A DNA stretch of 64,000 nt from Oscheius onirici (taxonomy: Eukaryota > Nematoda > Chromadorea > Rhabditida > Rhabditidae), in contig OW051470.1 in the NCBI GenBank assembly GCA_932521025.1, positions 6,744,501 through 6,808,500 of the forward strand, in the 5' to 3' direction. Numbering within the stretch: the first letter of the stretch is position 1; every line of letters begins with the position of its first letter. The notes below the pieces were generated by a model. That model had not been told where the DNA came from, ran no database searches, and was given only the letters and a program-made list of their open reading frames with translations. This document shows positions 11,290 to 23,780 of the stretch, one piece after another. The translations under genes were made by a program, and so were the position numbers.

Positions 11290-14200
11290 ATGCATCGACT
11301 GCTAGCTGTAGCACTCCTCCTCACAGGTACTCATCCAATCTATTCTCTTACTTTTCCCCTATTTCTTCTGGGTCTTCTTGGCTGTTTGTTTCCTTACTGG
11401 AGTTTCCATTTGACTATACTACTTTGGACTGCTTTCAAACCAAATCATACTTTCCTCTGAACTGTTCTTTTTCGTTCAAATGGGCCCACACTGTTCAGAG
11501 CAGGGTCACACCAATTTCTCCATGAAGCATTTGATTTTGACTTATTCAGAGAGAACGTGATCTAAACTTTGTTCCTTTTTCTTTTTGACTGACCCGAATG
11601 GTCCAGAACCACCCGCGAAAATTAGCTAAAACGATTCGTGTCGCCAGACACTTTTCTTCTCCTCGCGCGGTCAATCAGTCAACAAACAGCGCAGTCATGT
11701 TTATCATTCAATTCAAACACAAATTCAGGAGGTGTGCTCTCGAAGAAACTATGTCAAATCGGCGATGACTGTGGCACGTGTACCCTTTTTGAACACGGCT
11801 CAAAATGCTCAGAAGAGACGACAACAGAGTCTCTCTACTGTGACAATGACAAAAAGTTTGTTTCTTCGACTGGTCCCAATAACAAAACCGAATTATAGTA
11901 AGACAGAAACACACGAGAATGCCTTCTTGATTTGTAATCTGGTCAAGGGAGAAATCGAGAGGAAGCTCTGCGGAAAGGGCCAATTCTTCATTGATGGCAA
12001 GTGTCGTGCTGGCAATGTACGGTACAAGCGTCAAGGAGTAGCCGGGTCTGGAAGAGTCGGAGACTTCTGTAGCTTCAACACAGACTGTCTCACTGTAAAT
12101 GCTTGTCCATCTTCCTAGAAAGAGCATCTTTTTAGGGAATGTTCTGTTCGACTGGTTCCTGTACTTGTTTGAGCAACTTTGTTGCCATTCAAGGCTACTG
12201 TTACTTGAAGAAAAATCCGGGAGAGAGTGGCTGTCAGTACGCTGAACAGTGTAGCGCCGTCTGGCCTGAAAGCAGGTACGCTTTATCTTCCAAACATTCT
12301 TACAAAACACTATTTCAGATGTGAGAAATCTCGCTGCGAATGTCCCGAAGACGTCAATGGAATCCCTTATGTCCAGGCCAAGACCAGAGACGGAGTTGTC
12401 TGTGTCCTCCATTCTGGAGAGGACGGAGATCCGGTACCCAAGTGAGTTTCCTCTTGTCTATCTCCTATCAAACAATCCCAGATGTCCACTTCCCGAGTAC
12501 GACGATGATCTTCTGACGATGCCGGTCAGTCAACTCCGCAACCCGGCCATGACTGATCCTGACGACTCTGATGTCCAGATGGGCGAGCACATCAACCCAC
12601 TCCAATTCTGTTCCTCGGCCTCGACCGACTACACCACTTTTGTCTCAAATGGCGGTGGAGCTTGTGTCTTCTCTTCTGATCCTACCAATGGCAATGGAAT
12701 CTACATTGCTGACATCTTCGACTGTGTCACCTCAACTTCCTCGATGGCCAATGTCAAGACTGCCATGGAAGGAGTCTATGATCTCCATCCGGCCACTGAC
12801 GGAATCTGCTGTCCTAACAGAGGTATTGCAATTTCAGTTCAGACCAGAAAATACTTTAGCCTTCACCTGTATCCAGCCGAAGAGAGAAGCTGATTCTGGA
12901 GCTGCTGCTCCAGCTGGCGTTCGTCCCAGATGGTGGTACAACGCAGTCACTGGAACCTGTGAACAGTTCATGTGGGATCCTTGGGATGAGACCGAACTCC
13001 AGTCGCCCAACAATTTCAAGACCAGAGAACATTGCGAGTCGTACTGTCGTGACAGTGAGTATTCTTCGATCTATTAATAGTCACCCAATATTTGATGACA
13101 AAGTGCTCCCGTTGATTCTCTTTATGTCCCCTGACGTGTCCCGAGGCTCTTTAGCTCTCTCTCCCACTCTTAGTACAGACGGAGTGACCGTCGCTAAAGC
13201 GTGCGAGACGTGCAGCGCAAACACTCACCGGCCAAATCCGCCGGTGGTGAGCACGCGCTCTGACTCTCTCACAAGCAGGGTCAAACAACAAGAAGAGAGA
13301 ACTTTTCAGCCTGTAAGCGTGGATCTCCGCAATATTTGACCGGAGCCAGTCAGAATGAAGATGAGCCAGTCAACAACTGCCAGACTGCCAGCAGTTGTAC
13401 TAGCAACTTTGAATGTACCTCTATTGGATCAATGCAGCTCTGTTGTCCGACTGTCGCCAATGTCTGCAGCAATTCTGGAGGAAGACCTGTCGATCTGCTC
13501 AGAACGACCAACTTTGATGCCGGAGTCACGATGAAGAAGAGCTACTCGCTGACCTATGCCACCTCCAGCCGGTAACTGGCACTATTTATGTCTGAATACC
13601 AAATGAATCTAGATATTATTACGACGCTGAACAGGGACGCTGTATTGCCTTCACTTACAACGGAGCCCTCGGAAACTACAACAATTTCAAATCCTCCGCT
13701 GATTGTGAACTATTCTGTGCCAAACTTCAATGCAAATACGGAACTCCGCTCAAGATTGGAGCCGGTACTTTCTTTCTAGTTTTTAGCTGAAAAGAGTTTC
13801 AGCCAACCAGAGATGTTCGACCAATGCCGACTGCCCGTCGACTCACGAGTGTCAGTCCGATCACAACGTCTGCTGTCCCCGTCCTCAGGCCATCTGTTCT
13901 CAACCTCTTCGTCTTGGAGACTGCAAGCAGAGCGTTCGTCGCTACTGGTACAATGCCGTCACCCGTGCCTGTGAGATCTTCGACTACACCGGATGTCAGG
14001 GCAACGACAACAACTTTGAGACACTACTCGAGTGCCAGAACACTTGCGAGAACATCATTCGTTAGTTTTCTTCATTTTTTATTCTTTCTCAGATTCAATC
14101 CTCTGTTTAGTTTCAACTTTTCCTATAAAAACCCTTTCAGCCGAGCCCCAATGTCCCCAAGGAGATGCCTACAAGGACTACCAGGGCAACTACTACGTCT

Positions 14201-17200
14201 GTTCCAATTCTGGCAGTGGAAACAGCTGTCCCGTCAACTACGAGTGCTATTTCGACGGCTACGTCTGGGGCTGTTGTCCTACCAAGGCCTATACCTGTAC
14301 TCTCAGTCCTCACAAGGGAGTTACCTGCGGATCCGGTTCCTCTTACAGATACTACTACAACTCACAGACTCAGGAATGTGAGAGCTATCAGTACAACGGA
14401 TGTGACGGAAACAGCAACAATTTCGCTACTCGTGATGTAAGGATGTTTTCTAATCTTTCTTATAAAGTCGATTCAGGATTGTGAAGGTTACTGTGGTGTT
14501 GGAGGCTGTCCCAATGGTGGAACTCCCGAAAGGAACGAGTTCGGTCAACTGATGGTCTGTTCTGCCAGTCAAACTTGTCCCACCACTCACGAATGTACCT
14601 CGGTCAACTCTGGTTCCTCGGTCGTCAATCGCTGTTGTCCTACCAGGAGCTACATCTGTTCCCTTCCACCTCAACAAGGTAGCAGTTGTTCCAGCTCTGC
14701 TGCTGCCCGTTTCTACTTCAACATTGTGACCAAGGAATGCACGCAATTCACCTACAACGGATGCAGTGGAAATCTGAACAACTTTGCCACGATGGAACAG
14801 TGCAACAACTTCTGCCTCTCGGCTGCCTGTACTCCTGGGTAAGTGATGTTTTGAAACTTATGTTCGACTTTTATTTCACAACAAGATAGAACTTGTTAGC
14901 GTTAAAATTACAAGACAGTTTGACTTATCAGCACTGTAAGAGTCTCTCGCTAGTGTTATGGTAGTTCAAATGAGGCAGCTTCCAAACTGTTCTCAGCTTG
15001 TGTCCAATGTACAATCTGACAGTTGTTACAACTGAACTACTCAGTTCATTTCGATGTAGACCCATTTGTAATTTTATTCGAAGTAGAGTGAGAACTTTCC
15101 GACTATGCAAATGAATCAATTTGCAGAGATGTGGCCTACGTGAACCCCAACACGAACCTTCCCTACGAATGTAACGCCGCTCTGTCCAACAGCTGTCCAA
15201 CCAACTTCGGCTGTACTTACGACCAGTTGAGTAGCACCAGTGTCTGCTGTGGAGCCACAAACATGGACGTCTGTCCGGACGGTGAAAAGGCCTATGTGAA
15301 CGCGGTCGATATGTCTGTCCGCGAATGTCTGATCAACGTTGAGGGATCCTGTCCGAGCAATTATCTCTGTCGCTTCAACGCTCTCAAGAACCGATACTAC
15401 TGTTGTGCTTCCATCACCGGAGACTTGTGTCCTTCTGGAAAAGCCCTCTATCGTGAACCGTCTTCCAAAGGACCCATCCGTTGCACCATCAGCAGTAATT
15501 CGAATCAGTGTCCTAATGGCTACACCTGTCAGTCGGACGTCCCCGGTGCTTTCCAGGGTTACTGTTGCTCTGGAAACCATCTCTGTCCGAACAAGGCCGA
15601 ATTCTATCTCGAGGAAAATACCCAGATGCCTCGTTCCTGTACCGTCGGAGCCTTCATCACCTGTCCCAACGGCTACAGCTGTCAGTCGACTCAGAACGAG
15701 TTCACTACTGGCTACTGTTGTAAGGGAGAGGTCGCTTCAGTCTCGGGTAATTTTCTAGAATAGCCTATTACATAAATGAATTCAGATGGCTGTCCTCCCA
15801 ATGAGTACGTCTTCATGAAGGACAACCAAATTGCTCCTTGTGATCCCTTCAATCCTCCCAATGCTCCCTGTCCCAATGGCTACAGTTGTCAATGGTCGTT
15901 GGCTAACCAGCGTTACCAGTGCTGCGGAGCTACTCCGATCACCACCCCTAAGTCCATTGCTGCTCTTGGATGTCCCAACAACCAGGTCGCCTACAGAGAG
16001 CAGTCGACGAACACTCCTCGCATCTGTACTGCCGCTTCTCAGAACTGTCCCACTGGTTACTTCTGTCAGTTCTCCAACTCTAACAATCAATTCCAATGCT
16101 GCGGAATGTCGGGAGGTTGTCCCAATGACTCTGTTGCCTTCATCGGAATCACCGGAGAGCCACAAAGCTGTGCCATCGGACAGAGTACGTGTCCCAGTGG
16201 CTACTCTTGCCAGAGGAGCATCACCGGATCCCAACTCTGCTGTACTACCAACGAGCCCAGTTGTACTGAGAAGCAGGTCCTGGTCGAAGGTATCTGTCTC
16301 GACCGAGTGAACATCGGAGACCCGTGCAAGAACCAAGTCCAATGTCCCAAGAGTGCTCTCTGCCGTGACGGAGCTTGTAGCTGTCCCTCCGGACACAAGG
16401 AAATCGATGGTGGCTGTCAGATCGCCTGTGGAGAACATGAGGTCCTTTGCTTCGAGAATTTGTGAAACAAGTAAGGTTTAGGTCGAAGTCAAGGGAGTCT
16501 GTCTTCCTCACTCTTTCGTCGGAAGCAGCTGTGAGGTAGACGAGCAGTGTCAAGGCGGATCCACTTGTCAGGAATCTGTCTGTGAGTGTCCAGAAGATCA
16601 TGATGTCGTCGATGAGCAATGTGTCAAGAAGTCGACCAAATCGCGACCAATGAGCACTTGTCCCATCTCTGGACAGGTAAAAGACAAAAGTAATTTGACA
16701 CAAAGAATCTTTAGGCTCCGTACGTTGACCGTGAGACGAAGAGTGTCCGATTCTGTAGTCCCTCTCGTCCCAATGGATGTCCTCGCGGCTACAGCTGTCA
16801 GTTCAGCGAGACTGCCCAGAAGAACATCTGCTGTGGAAGAGGCGCCGCCAACGTGATCAACAACAAGCAGCCCTCGTCGTCCTCTTTCAGCAAACTGAAG
16901 CCGGAAGAAGAAGAGACAGAAGAGACGGAAGAGCCCAAGGGAAAGAATGTCTGTGACAAGGGCAGCGTCTATCTGCTCAACGGCAAGCCGAAGAAGTGTA
17001 CTTCCAGCCCTTGTCCCTCGGGATACAAGTGCAGCTTCTCCAAGACTCACAAGGTATTTCTCATATACTTTCGTATCAACCCGATTTCAGGACTACTTCT
17101 GCTGTGCTAGTACCGTATCTGAAGACGGCTGTCCTTCCGGAGTGGCTCTTCTCTTCCCCTCGACTGGAACTCCCGTCCAGTGCAGCGGAATGTCCAATTC

Positions 17201-17513
17201 GTGTCCTTCTGGCTACAAGTGAGTAGTTTCAAGAAATGGTAACAAAATCTTGCTAAGATGCGTAAAGAACACATCGACGATGAGGTTCCAATGCTGTACG
17301 ACCTCTGAGACGGGAAAAACTGGTCCAGCTCGAGGAGCTGACCCGAAGGGACCTTGTCCAGGAAGTCAGGTCCAGGTTCTTCGAATTTCCGGCGAGAGAA
17401 TCGTGAAGAAATGTGAGACCCAATGTCCTCCTCATCAAGTGGCAGTGAGAGGCATCTGCCGAGACAAATATCTGGCCGATGATCCGACTCTATCAACTAA
17501 CGAGTTCCACTAA
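11290..17513 (+). CDS. Giant secreted Kunitz/lustrin/EB protein, copy B
   Basis: This is the tandem paralogue of the gene at 3792, with an estimated 1,550 residues. The first exon (11290-11326) encodes a signal peptide ([12 protein letters not shown]), followed by an intron of about 400 bp. The domain order repeats that of copy A. There is an EB-like module ([10 protein letters not shown]), then a Kunitz domain with [11 protein letters not shown], then four more Kunitz domains ([46 protein letters not shown]) between lustrin repeats. A long lustrin run, further EB modules and a C-terminal lustrin block follow. The third Kunitz domain has Lys after the second Cys (LGDCKQS), compatible with a trypsin-type P1; the others do not. 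Exon count is lower than in A, with a single exon covering about 15126-15746. The stop is TAA at 17511. The function is probably extracellular matrix or cuticle, by family; this is not shown by the sequence. Confidence 0.82.
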
Positions 17514-17821
17514 GCCAGCCAAAAATTTCGTGTATATTGCTATGTGGCAATGATCTAATGTAGGTGCCATTGCACCAGTCTTTGTTTTGTCTTTCACTTC
17601 CCCTTCCTTTTCCCGTCTGTGAGAGTTTTCTCGTGACAGATGTGTCCATTTGTAGTCTTTTTCTCTAAATCTTTATACATTTGTGCACATCCGTTACGTT
17701 CACTGTCAGGATAGAATTTGCTCTCTGGCTCAGTCGGACTCTCTTCCCCCACTCCGTTCTCATTTCATTCAGTTGAATCCCGTTGTCAAAGATTTATCAA
17801 ATAAAAATTTGATGATAAAAG
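17514..17821. other. Convergent 3' region, Kunitz copy B / NAT9
   Basis: This is the 3' UTR zone of two convergent genes. It includes an AATAAA-type signal on the plus strand near 17800. I see no other feature in it. Confidence 0.5.
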
Positions 17822-18520
17822 TCACCTATATACTATTTGTGCTGACGAAAGTTGTTCGCGAAATTGGTTCATGACATCTGTCGGCAGCTCGAAAGTATAC
17901 TCTTTGAAGGCTGAACTATGAGAAATCTGTTGGAATCCGAGCTTCTTTTCGAAGAGATTGATGCTGGCGACATTGTCATCCGTTATTTTCACGAAAAATC
18001 TGAAAGCTGTTTTTGGCATAATACACCCTACTTTTGTATTTGTAACTGTTGAAGAGCATAGGAAAAGAGCAACTTTAGTGCTTCCGAGGCTATTCCCCTG
18101 CCTCTTGCTTGTTCTTCAGCTATCATCACTTCGGCTTCTGCTGTCTGTTCGTCGTTATCTAGGAACAGATTCACATCTCCAATCATTGAATCTATCTGAA
18201 ACTTTCTATGCTAATGGTTCAAATAAGTAAGATTCACCTCGTTTTTTCCAGCTGTTAAATCTTCTTTGGAGAGCAGAATAAACGTCAATTTGTTCGCGTC
18301 GTTCCGCCAACTTTGTTGCATTTCGTATTCTTCGTCTAGGGAAAGTCGCTCAGATCCCGTCAATCTGACATAGAAAATACAAGAATTTTTTTTTGAAAAG
18401 AACAAACCTTCGAATTTCTTCGTTTTCCATCCACTTGTGGTACTGTTCCACGTGTTGCGGTTCATATGGCACTAATACGACAAGACTTCCATTGATTTGG
18501 ATATTTTCATTCAGCTTCAT
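17822..18520 (-). CDS. NAT9: N-acetyltransferase 9 (NAT9)
   Basis: This is a GNAT-fold acetyltransferase of the NAT9 family, linked in other animals to tubulin acetylation and microtubule stability. Exons in transcript order are 18520-18408, 18364-18238, 18195-18032 and 17999-17822. The N-terminus [12 protein letters not shown] and [18 protein letters not shown] match the family start. [18 protein letters not shown] follows, then GDVNLFL and the acetyl-CoA-binding stretch [17 protein letters not shown] (R/QxxGxG/A type). [14 protein letters not shown] is the usual late GNAT motif. The start is preceded by TTTTTCTAG two bases before the ATG, as for a trans-spliced leader. About 190 residues is normal for the family. 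Confidence 0.9.
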
Positions 18521-18705
18521 ACCTAGAAAAAGACGGGTAATCTTCAAACAAGGTACAGACCGACTATTTTCGACAAAACGCGAAAGAAAAAGAAAACTTT
18601 CGAGAGCCTACTACTCCAGCAGAAAGTGTTCAACGTATGTTGTACAAACGAATTTACTGGGCAAATAACCATTACAATGAAAGGATGGAAATATACAGAT
18701 CTGGT

Positions 18706-19588
18706 TTAACTTTCTTCTTCACTCTCTTCATTGTCTTCTTGTGAACCTAGAATGTATTTTATTACCAGCAATGAAAGATAACAAACTTCGGAGTGGAGTC
18801 GTTTTTAACTCACGATTTATGACAATTTCAATCATTCTGTTGGCCATCTCAGGTGCTCTACCTTTTAGACTTGCTGCAAGTCCTTCTGAAAAGTATAGCG
18901 CGTAAAATAAGAAACTGGCACGTACCTAATGTTTTGTTGGCCTGAAGTAGTCGCTTAGACTGATCAAGACAGTCTTCAATGGCACGCAACTGATTCGAGA
19001 GCTTCTGTTGTCTTATTTTTATCGTCAAAAAGGTTTTATACCTGAATCGATATTGGGCGAAATGAAACAAAATGACCGACCATTCAGCGCTCTTAACTTC
19101 CGATTTCCATTCTTCGAGACGCTGTGCCACTGTTTCCGACGTACATTTTGCTCTAGAATTGCTGTCGATGTTGAAGATACTGAAGAGTTTTACGATATCT
19201 GGGCCTCTGAAAGGGACAGACATTATAGAACAACACATTCCGCCTACCTTTCACTGATTATCAACTCCTCCTTGTAGAGATATATCAGCGACTTGAGTTT
19301 CACTTCGAGGCAGTCATCTAGTCGTCGGGCTAGTTTCTTTTCTTTTATCAATTCTGAGCGTTTAGTGGCAGCATCTGAAAAAAATGCATTTTATGGAAGA
19401 AATCGAGACAAACCGTTTAGTTTTTTATTAATTCCTGTTAACAATTTGGTGACCAACGTTCGGGATTGCTCTTAACGTTTTGTATTTCTGTAAAAAGGAG
19501 CAAACAAACCTGGATCGCTCTCGAATGTAGCGTATTGAAATGGTGTGGATCGTACTCGACGAAGGCCTGTGCGCGACAGCTGACTCAT
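18706..19588 (-). CDS. Uncharacterised coiled-coil protein
   Basis: This is a multi-exon minus-strand gene that I do not recognise. The model starts MSQLSRTGLRRVRSTPF and continues through KRSELIKEKKLARRLDDC and KSLIYLYKEELI. Next comes an amphipathic region around ETVAQRLEEWKSEV, then QLRAIEDCLDQSKRLL, LKGRAPEMANRMIEIV and an acidic Glu/Ser-rich tail ending in EEES. The charged, leucine-spaced composition suggests coiled coils. No signal peptide or membrane span is visible. All exon junctions join in frame with GT..AG borders, but the second exon depends on choosing one of two nearby acceptors. A chromatin- or kinetochore-associated role would be guesswork. Confidence 0.6.
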
Positions 19589-19856
19589 AGTCTGAAATTG
19601 GATTGTTTAGAGAATCTGGGGGTGAGCACTGGCAGAAGAATGTTTGAAAATGGAAACGTGCTGAAAAAGCAAACTCTAGTCTGGTGGTGAAGGCACTCGC
19701 TTCGAAACCAAGACGACTACTGTAGTCGAACCGACGGCGGAGGTTCAAACAACGTTTTATTATTTGTTCCATTTCATTGTCCAGTCCAAATTTTGACCAT
19801 TCTTTATGCTCCTCACTCCTATTTTTTTTTTTTCAAAACAAATGTACTTGTTCAGA

Positions 19857-20849
19857 ATGCGGCTGCTCATAATAATTTGTCTACTAGCGACAATGTCACT
19901 CTATGTCTCGGCCAAAACGACTGAAAAAATAGCAGATGCATCTGACGATCCACCGAAAGTAGTCAAGTTCTCAAAGACCAGGTTCAGGTTTCATTGTAAT
20001 CCGATCATAAATTTATTAGAAATGTCGAGCAGCTGTCTTTTGTGGATAAAGCTCGACTGTCCGTAACGAACTTTTTCGATAAGGTGAAACGATTCTTCAA
20101 TGGTGATGTAAGTCGCCTTTTTGCTATTGAAAAGAGGTAATTTTTAGGTTCAACTGTCGACAGAGATGTTCGGAAAAAAGATCAGTTTTCGTACAAATAT
20201 ACCCGATACAAAAGAAGAGGCTAGCAAGTCCATAGCCCGTTTCTTTTCCAACGTGATGACAGATTCTGCTACTCGTATCGTCTTCGTCATCTACTTGAAT
20301 CTGGTGTACGTTTGATTTTTGCTGAAATTTGCACTAGTACTTTCCCAGGGTTATGTTCGTCACTTATACGCTGTTCTTCATCAAACAGATTCAATTGCAT
20401 CGACGCCAGAAGCGGGACGAAAAGTTTGCTAGGAAGCAGAGAAAAATTGACGAGGAGGAACGCCGCTGGATGGTTCATGGAGAGCTGAATCCAGACGAAG
20501 TCCCAGTTCTGAGCACTGTGGCTAGTATGGCATCGCTGCCCAAAGAGAAGATGTGTTTCGAGAATCCTCGCTCTTATTGCGCTGAAAACGGCTCCGTTTT
20601 TGAAGAATTTGTTCGTGATCTGGACGACGACAGCGTCAGTCTCGATCTGGATAGTACACTGTGAGTTGCCACTTCCGTTTTGATTGCCCTATTATACGTC
20701 CCGTACACTTGAATTAATCTTTTATTTCCAGCCATGACGATCTCGAACATCCGTCTCCCATCAGTAACGGTTCCACTCGCAATAACGAAGTTTTTGTTCA
20801 AGCCGAAGTTTATGCCCCTCCCAAAGACGGCGACGGTTCATCGAAATAG
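19857..20849 (+). CDS. Putative type I membrane protein, nematode-specific
   Basis: I do not recognise the family. The start ATG lies one base after TTCAG, a likely trans-splice acceptor, and begins a clear signal peptide (MRLLIIICLLATMSLYVSA). The ectodomain is short and charged (VDKARLSVTNFFDKVKRFF; EMFGKKISFRTNIPDTKEE). A single membrane span follows (RIVFVIYLNLVVMFVTYTLFFI). The cytoplasmic tail starts with a dense basic stretch (HRRQKRDEKFARKQRK) and turns acidic (EEFVRDLDDDSVSLDLDS). The model has five or six exons with short introns and ends with TAG at 20847. The basic juxtamembrane region followed by an acidic tail suggests a protein-interaction role, but no enzymatic motif is present. 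Confidence 0.65.
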
Positions 20850-21878
20850 TACTATTTTTGTACCATACCTTTTTCTCGTTTGTACCATACCTTTTTCTCA
20901 TTTTTCATTTTCACATAAACATCAGATACAACCCGCGTTTCTAGACTAACATAGACGGGCTTTCCTCTTCGAAGAATAGCTTCATAACACGAATCGTATA
21001 TGTTGACGGAACAGGTTCATTTCCGGCCATCCTGCTGCTCTTCTAGACCCGATACCTAAACGTACGCCCTGTTTAATCAAGAACATCATTTGATCTCCAC
21101 TTCCCACAAGTCGCCTCGAGGTTGTGAGAACTAGCACTTGACAATCTTCATGCCCTCGACAACGTCGACTCCGGTAAGAACAACTCTTTATGTTGTGACG
21201 TAGTTGTGATTAATTACCGTGTTCACTACGTTTCCCTAAGGAGTCTGAACACATTTTCGGCTCAAACCGACTTTCTTTTAGCCTTGCTCTCCGATTGCTG
21301 CTCAAACAACAGTTGAAAGATCCAAGGAACACACATACAAATATTTGTGACTCAAAGAAATTACAGATCCCTTGTCGCGGGCAAGAAAACAACGGAATAC
21401 ATTAGAGACGGAATTGTATTAACAGTCGAGTGTGGTAAACAGACAGCCTCTGACTACAGCCAGTGCAATTCCTTTTTGAACGTCCTCGATGTTTTCCATG
21501 CAAATCTTACAATTCATTAAAATCTAGTTCAAACTCCTCCAAACACAATAGTCAATAACCCGAATTTCACGCAAAACAGCCTTTTTTAAGCGGCGACTCG
21601 AAAAACACATGTCCATCACTGGGAGCAGGTGCAAACTTCGCCTCGCTTCGCCGTATCCAATTCTCAGTCTCCTTTCTGCACCTTCTGAGACTCCCACACA
21701 GATCTCTCTCGAGTCTGATCTGTTGGCCACAAACTCCCTGATGTAGTTGGTCGTTTCCGGGGAGGAGATCTGCTCTTTTAGTGGGCAACAACATCCTGAC
21801 TCGCTTTTCAATTGACTCTCAGATCACATGAGCCCTGAGAATAGATTTCTGAACTTGACTGATTTTGTTCTCTTCCAG
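20850..21878. other. Gene-poor stretch between membrane protein and GPCR
   Basis: About 1 kb without a supported gene. A 21-22 bp unit (TTTGTACCATACCTTTTTCTC) occurs twice in direct tandem at about 20857-20899. A minus-strand open frame at 21524-21811 lacks an ATG near its start and matches nothing I know. The last bases, TCTTCCAG before 21879, look like the trans-splice acceptor of the next gene. Confidence 0.5.
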
Positions 21879-23780
21879 ATGTCGGTCAGTTTTCTCACAT
21901 CGATGTACCTCTATCTGGCCGAAGGTGCTGTCATCATCCTAACGAATGGAACTCTCGTCTACTCCATTTTCGGAAAGAAGAAAAATCGGTGAGTCTGATC
22001 TAGATGAGAGAACATTCTGGAACATTCAGGGAGAGGAGAGAGTTTCTTCTAATCGTCTCTCAAGCCTTTGCTGACACAAGTTATGCCGTCGCCTTTATGC
22101 TCATAGCTGTACACAGACTCGATTTGGCTGCCAGAAGACAGGGTGATTGAGAGACAAGCGTCAGAACATTATTCTTTTTCAGAAGACGGAGTCTCCACTG
22201 TTTGGGAATGTGCTTTGAAACCAGCTTTGCCATTACACAATTATGCCACTCCGCTCCTTGGAATTCTTCCTCTGACCACCTCTCTCAACTTTCTTGTCTG
22301 TTCCGTCTTTCCTTTATGGTATCTTCGAGCTGGATGGACTTATACTATTGTCTTGATTTCATGTAGGTTGACTTATGTGTCTCTATTATAACCGTCTCTA
22401 TATTATGAGCACAAAATGAGGTTTGATAGTTTGGTTGAATTGTTACTTGGACAAAAAACTACAAGGATCCTGTGGTTTTTAGTCCACTGCCCCCAAGTCT
22501 AGATTGTTTTTACGAGCAAGCTTTTGAATCGTATCTGACGTTTTGTTGATGCAGTAATATTTTGACTGAAAAAGTGCCACTAATCTTCTCGAATAATCGA
22601 GCTATTATGAGACAACAAGACCCATTTCGTCAACACGCCCTTTAGACTTGATTGTAACACTGCTCTTCCAGGTCCCCAACTGGTCTCCCTATTTTTTTCC
22701 GTTTTGAACTATATTCTTCTTTGGGAAGATCATTCTCCGACTCCGGCAATGTGTGTGGCAGCCAAAGGGGCTGCTCACCATTTAGCGTACGGGGCGATGT
22801 TGTCGCTCCGAATGCTAGCGAATCTGGCCAGCGCCATCATCTACACGGCGATTATTCTCTATCTTAGAAAGGTTAGACTTTTGCACGATCTTCGTAACTC
22901 TCTGACTCTAGGGCCAAAGACTCCAAGAACTGACGGTACACCAGAGAAAGACGCACAGAAATGCGGCGATCACTCTTGGCTTTGTGACTCTGAACTCGAT
23001 GGCCCTACTCTTCATTCCAGACGTTTTACTGTTTTTCAATCCCATGAACATCAACAAAGGTTAATAGTAGCATTTATTTACGGAATGTATAAATTATAGA
23101 TTATTCGACCCTCCTCTACTCGCTGACGTTGAGTAAGGTTGGTGTCTGATTCTCTAATTAATTCTCTCCCCCGTGGGAGTCTGTCTCTTACATATTCAAA
23201 GAACTATTTGCAGACTACAATCAACTTTTTCGTCTACATGTGGAGATATGGAGAGCTCTTCGACATGGTCACTTCAGCTACTTGTAGAAGAGTTCCGCGA
23301 CTTCGAAAGTACTTTCCGGAACGAAGTGCCGGATTCCGATCCTCACAAGTGGGAGATACAAGTGCTGGACAAATGTCTGTCATCAGAAGATCTTCGTTTA
23401 TCAGTGCCGATTCGAGGAAACCTATGCATCCAATATCCAGAAGAGGAACAAGAGTCTCTCCCAAGGATATTCCCAAGATTCCTCAACCTCCGAGGAAGGA
23501 ACCAGTTCCAAAGGAGGAGGTGAAAAAAGAGACAAACGAGCAGGATATCATCAAGAGGAACTCTATTCCGAAAGCACTGGAAGTAGTCAAGGAGGAAACT
23601 GAGTCTGTGACGGAGGTGGAAGAAAAGACAGACTCCACCATGGCAGAAGAAGTAGGAAAATCTGAAAAAGTGAACAAAACAGAGTCCTTCCTACCTCCGA
23701 TCGCCCTCTTCTCCAGGAAAAAAGCTACGAAAGAACTGATTCTTGGCTTCGACAACAGAAGTATTTGGCTCAACAAGTAA
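21879..23780 (+). CDS. Nematode 7TM G-protein-coupled receptor with long tail
   Basis: This is a multi-exon serpentine receptor. The ATG follows TCTTCCAG directly. Hydrophobic spans in order include YLYLAEGAVIILTNGTLVYS, FLLIVSQAFADTSYAVAFML, LLGILPLTTSLNFLVCSVF, LVSLFFSVLNYILLW and MLANLASAIIYTAIILYL. They continue with GFVTLNSMALLFIPDVLLFF and TTINFFVYMWRYGELF. The seventh span is followed by a basic juxtamembrane region (CRRVPRLRKYF) and a roughly 150-residue tail rich in Lys, Glu, Pro and Ser. The build matches nematode chemoreceptor-type families, but I cannot place it in a named class and see no DRY motif. Its ligand is unknown. An intron of about 310 bp follows the fourth exon. Confidence 0.72.

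Noticed and set aside
21110..21190. Minus-strand VDVVEGMKIVKC resembling the end of a cyclophilin (VVEGMDVV)
   Set aside because: Only about 14 codons match and no upstream cyclophilin motif is found in any frame. It could be a relic of a gene, but is more likely chance.
21524..21811. 95-codon minus-strand open frame upstream of the 7TM receptor
   Set aside because: It has no ATG near its start, no splice-site logic and no family resemblance. It lies in a likely promoter.
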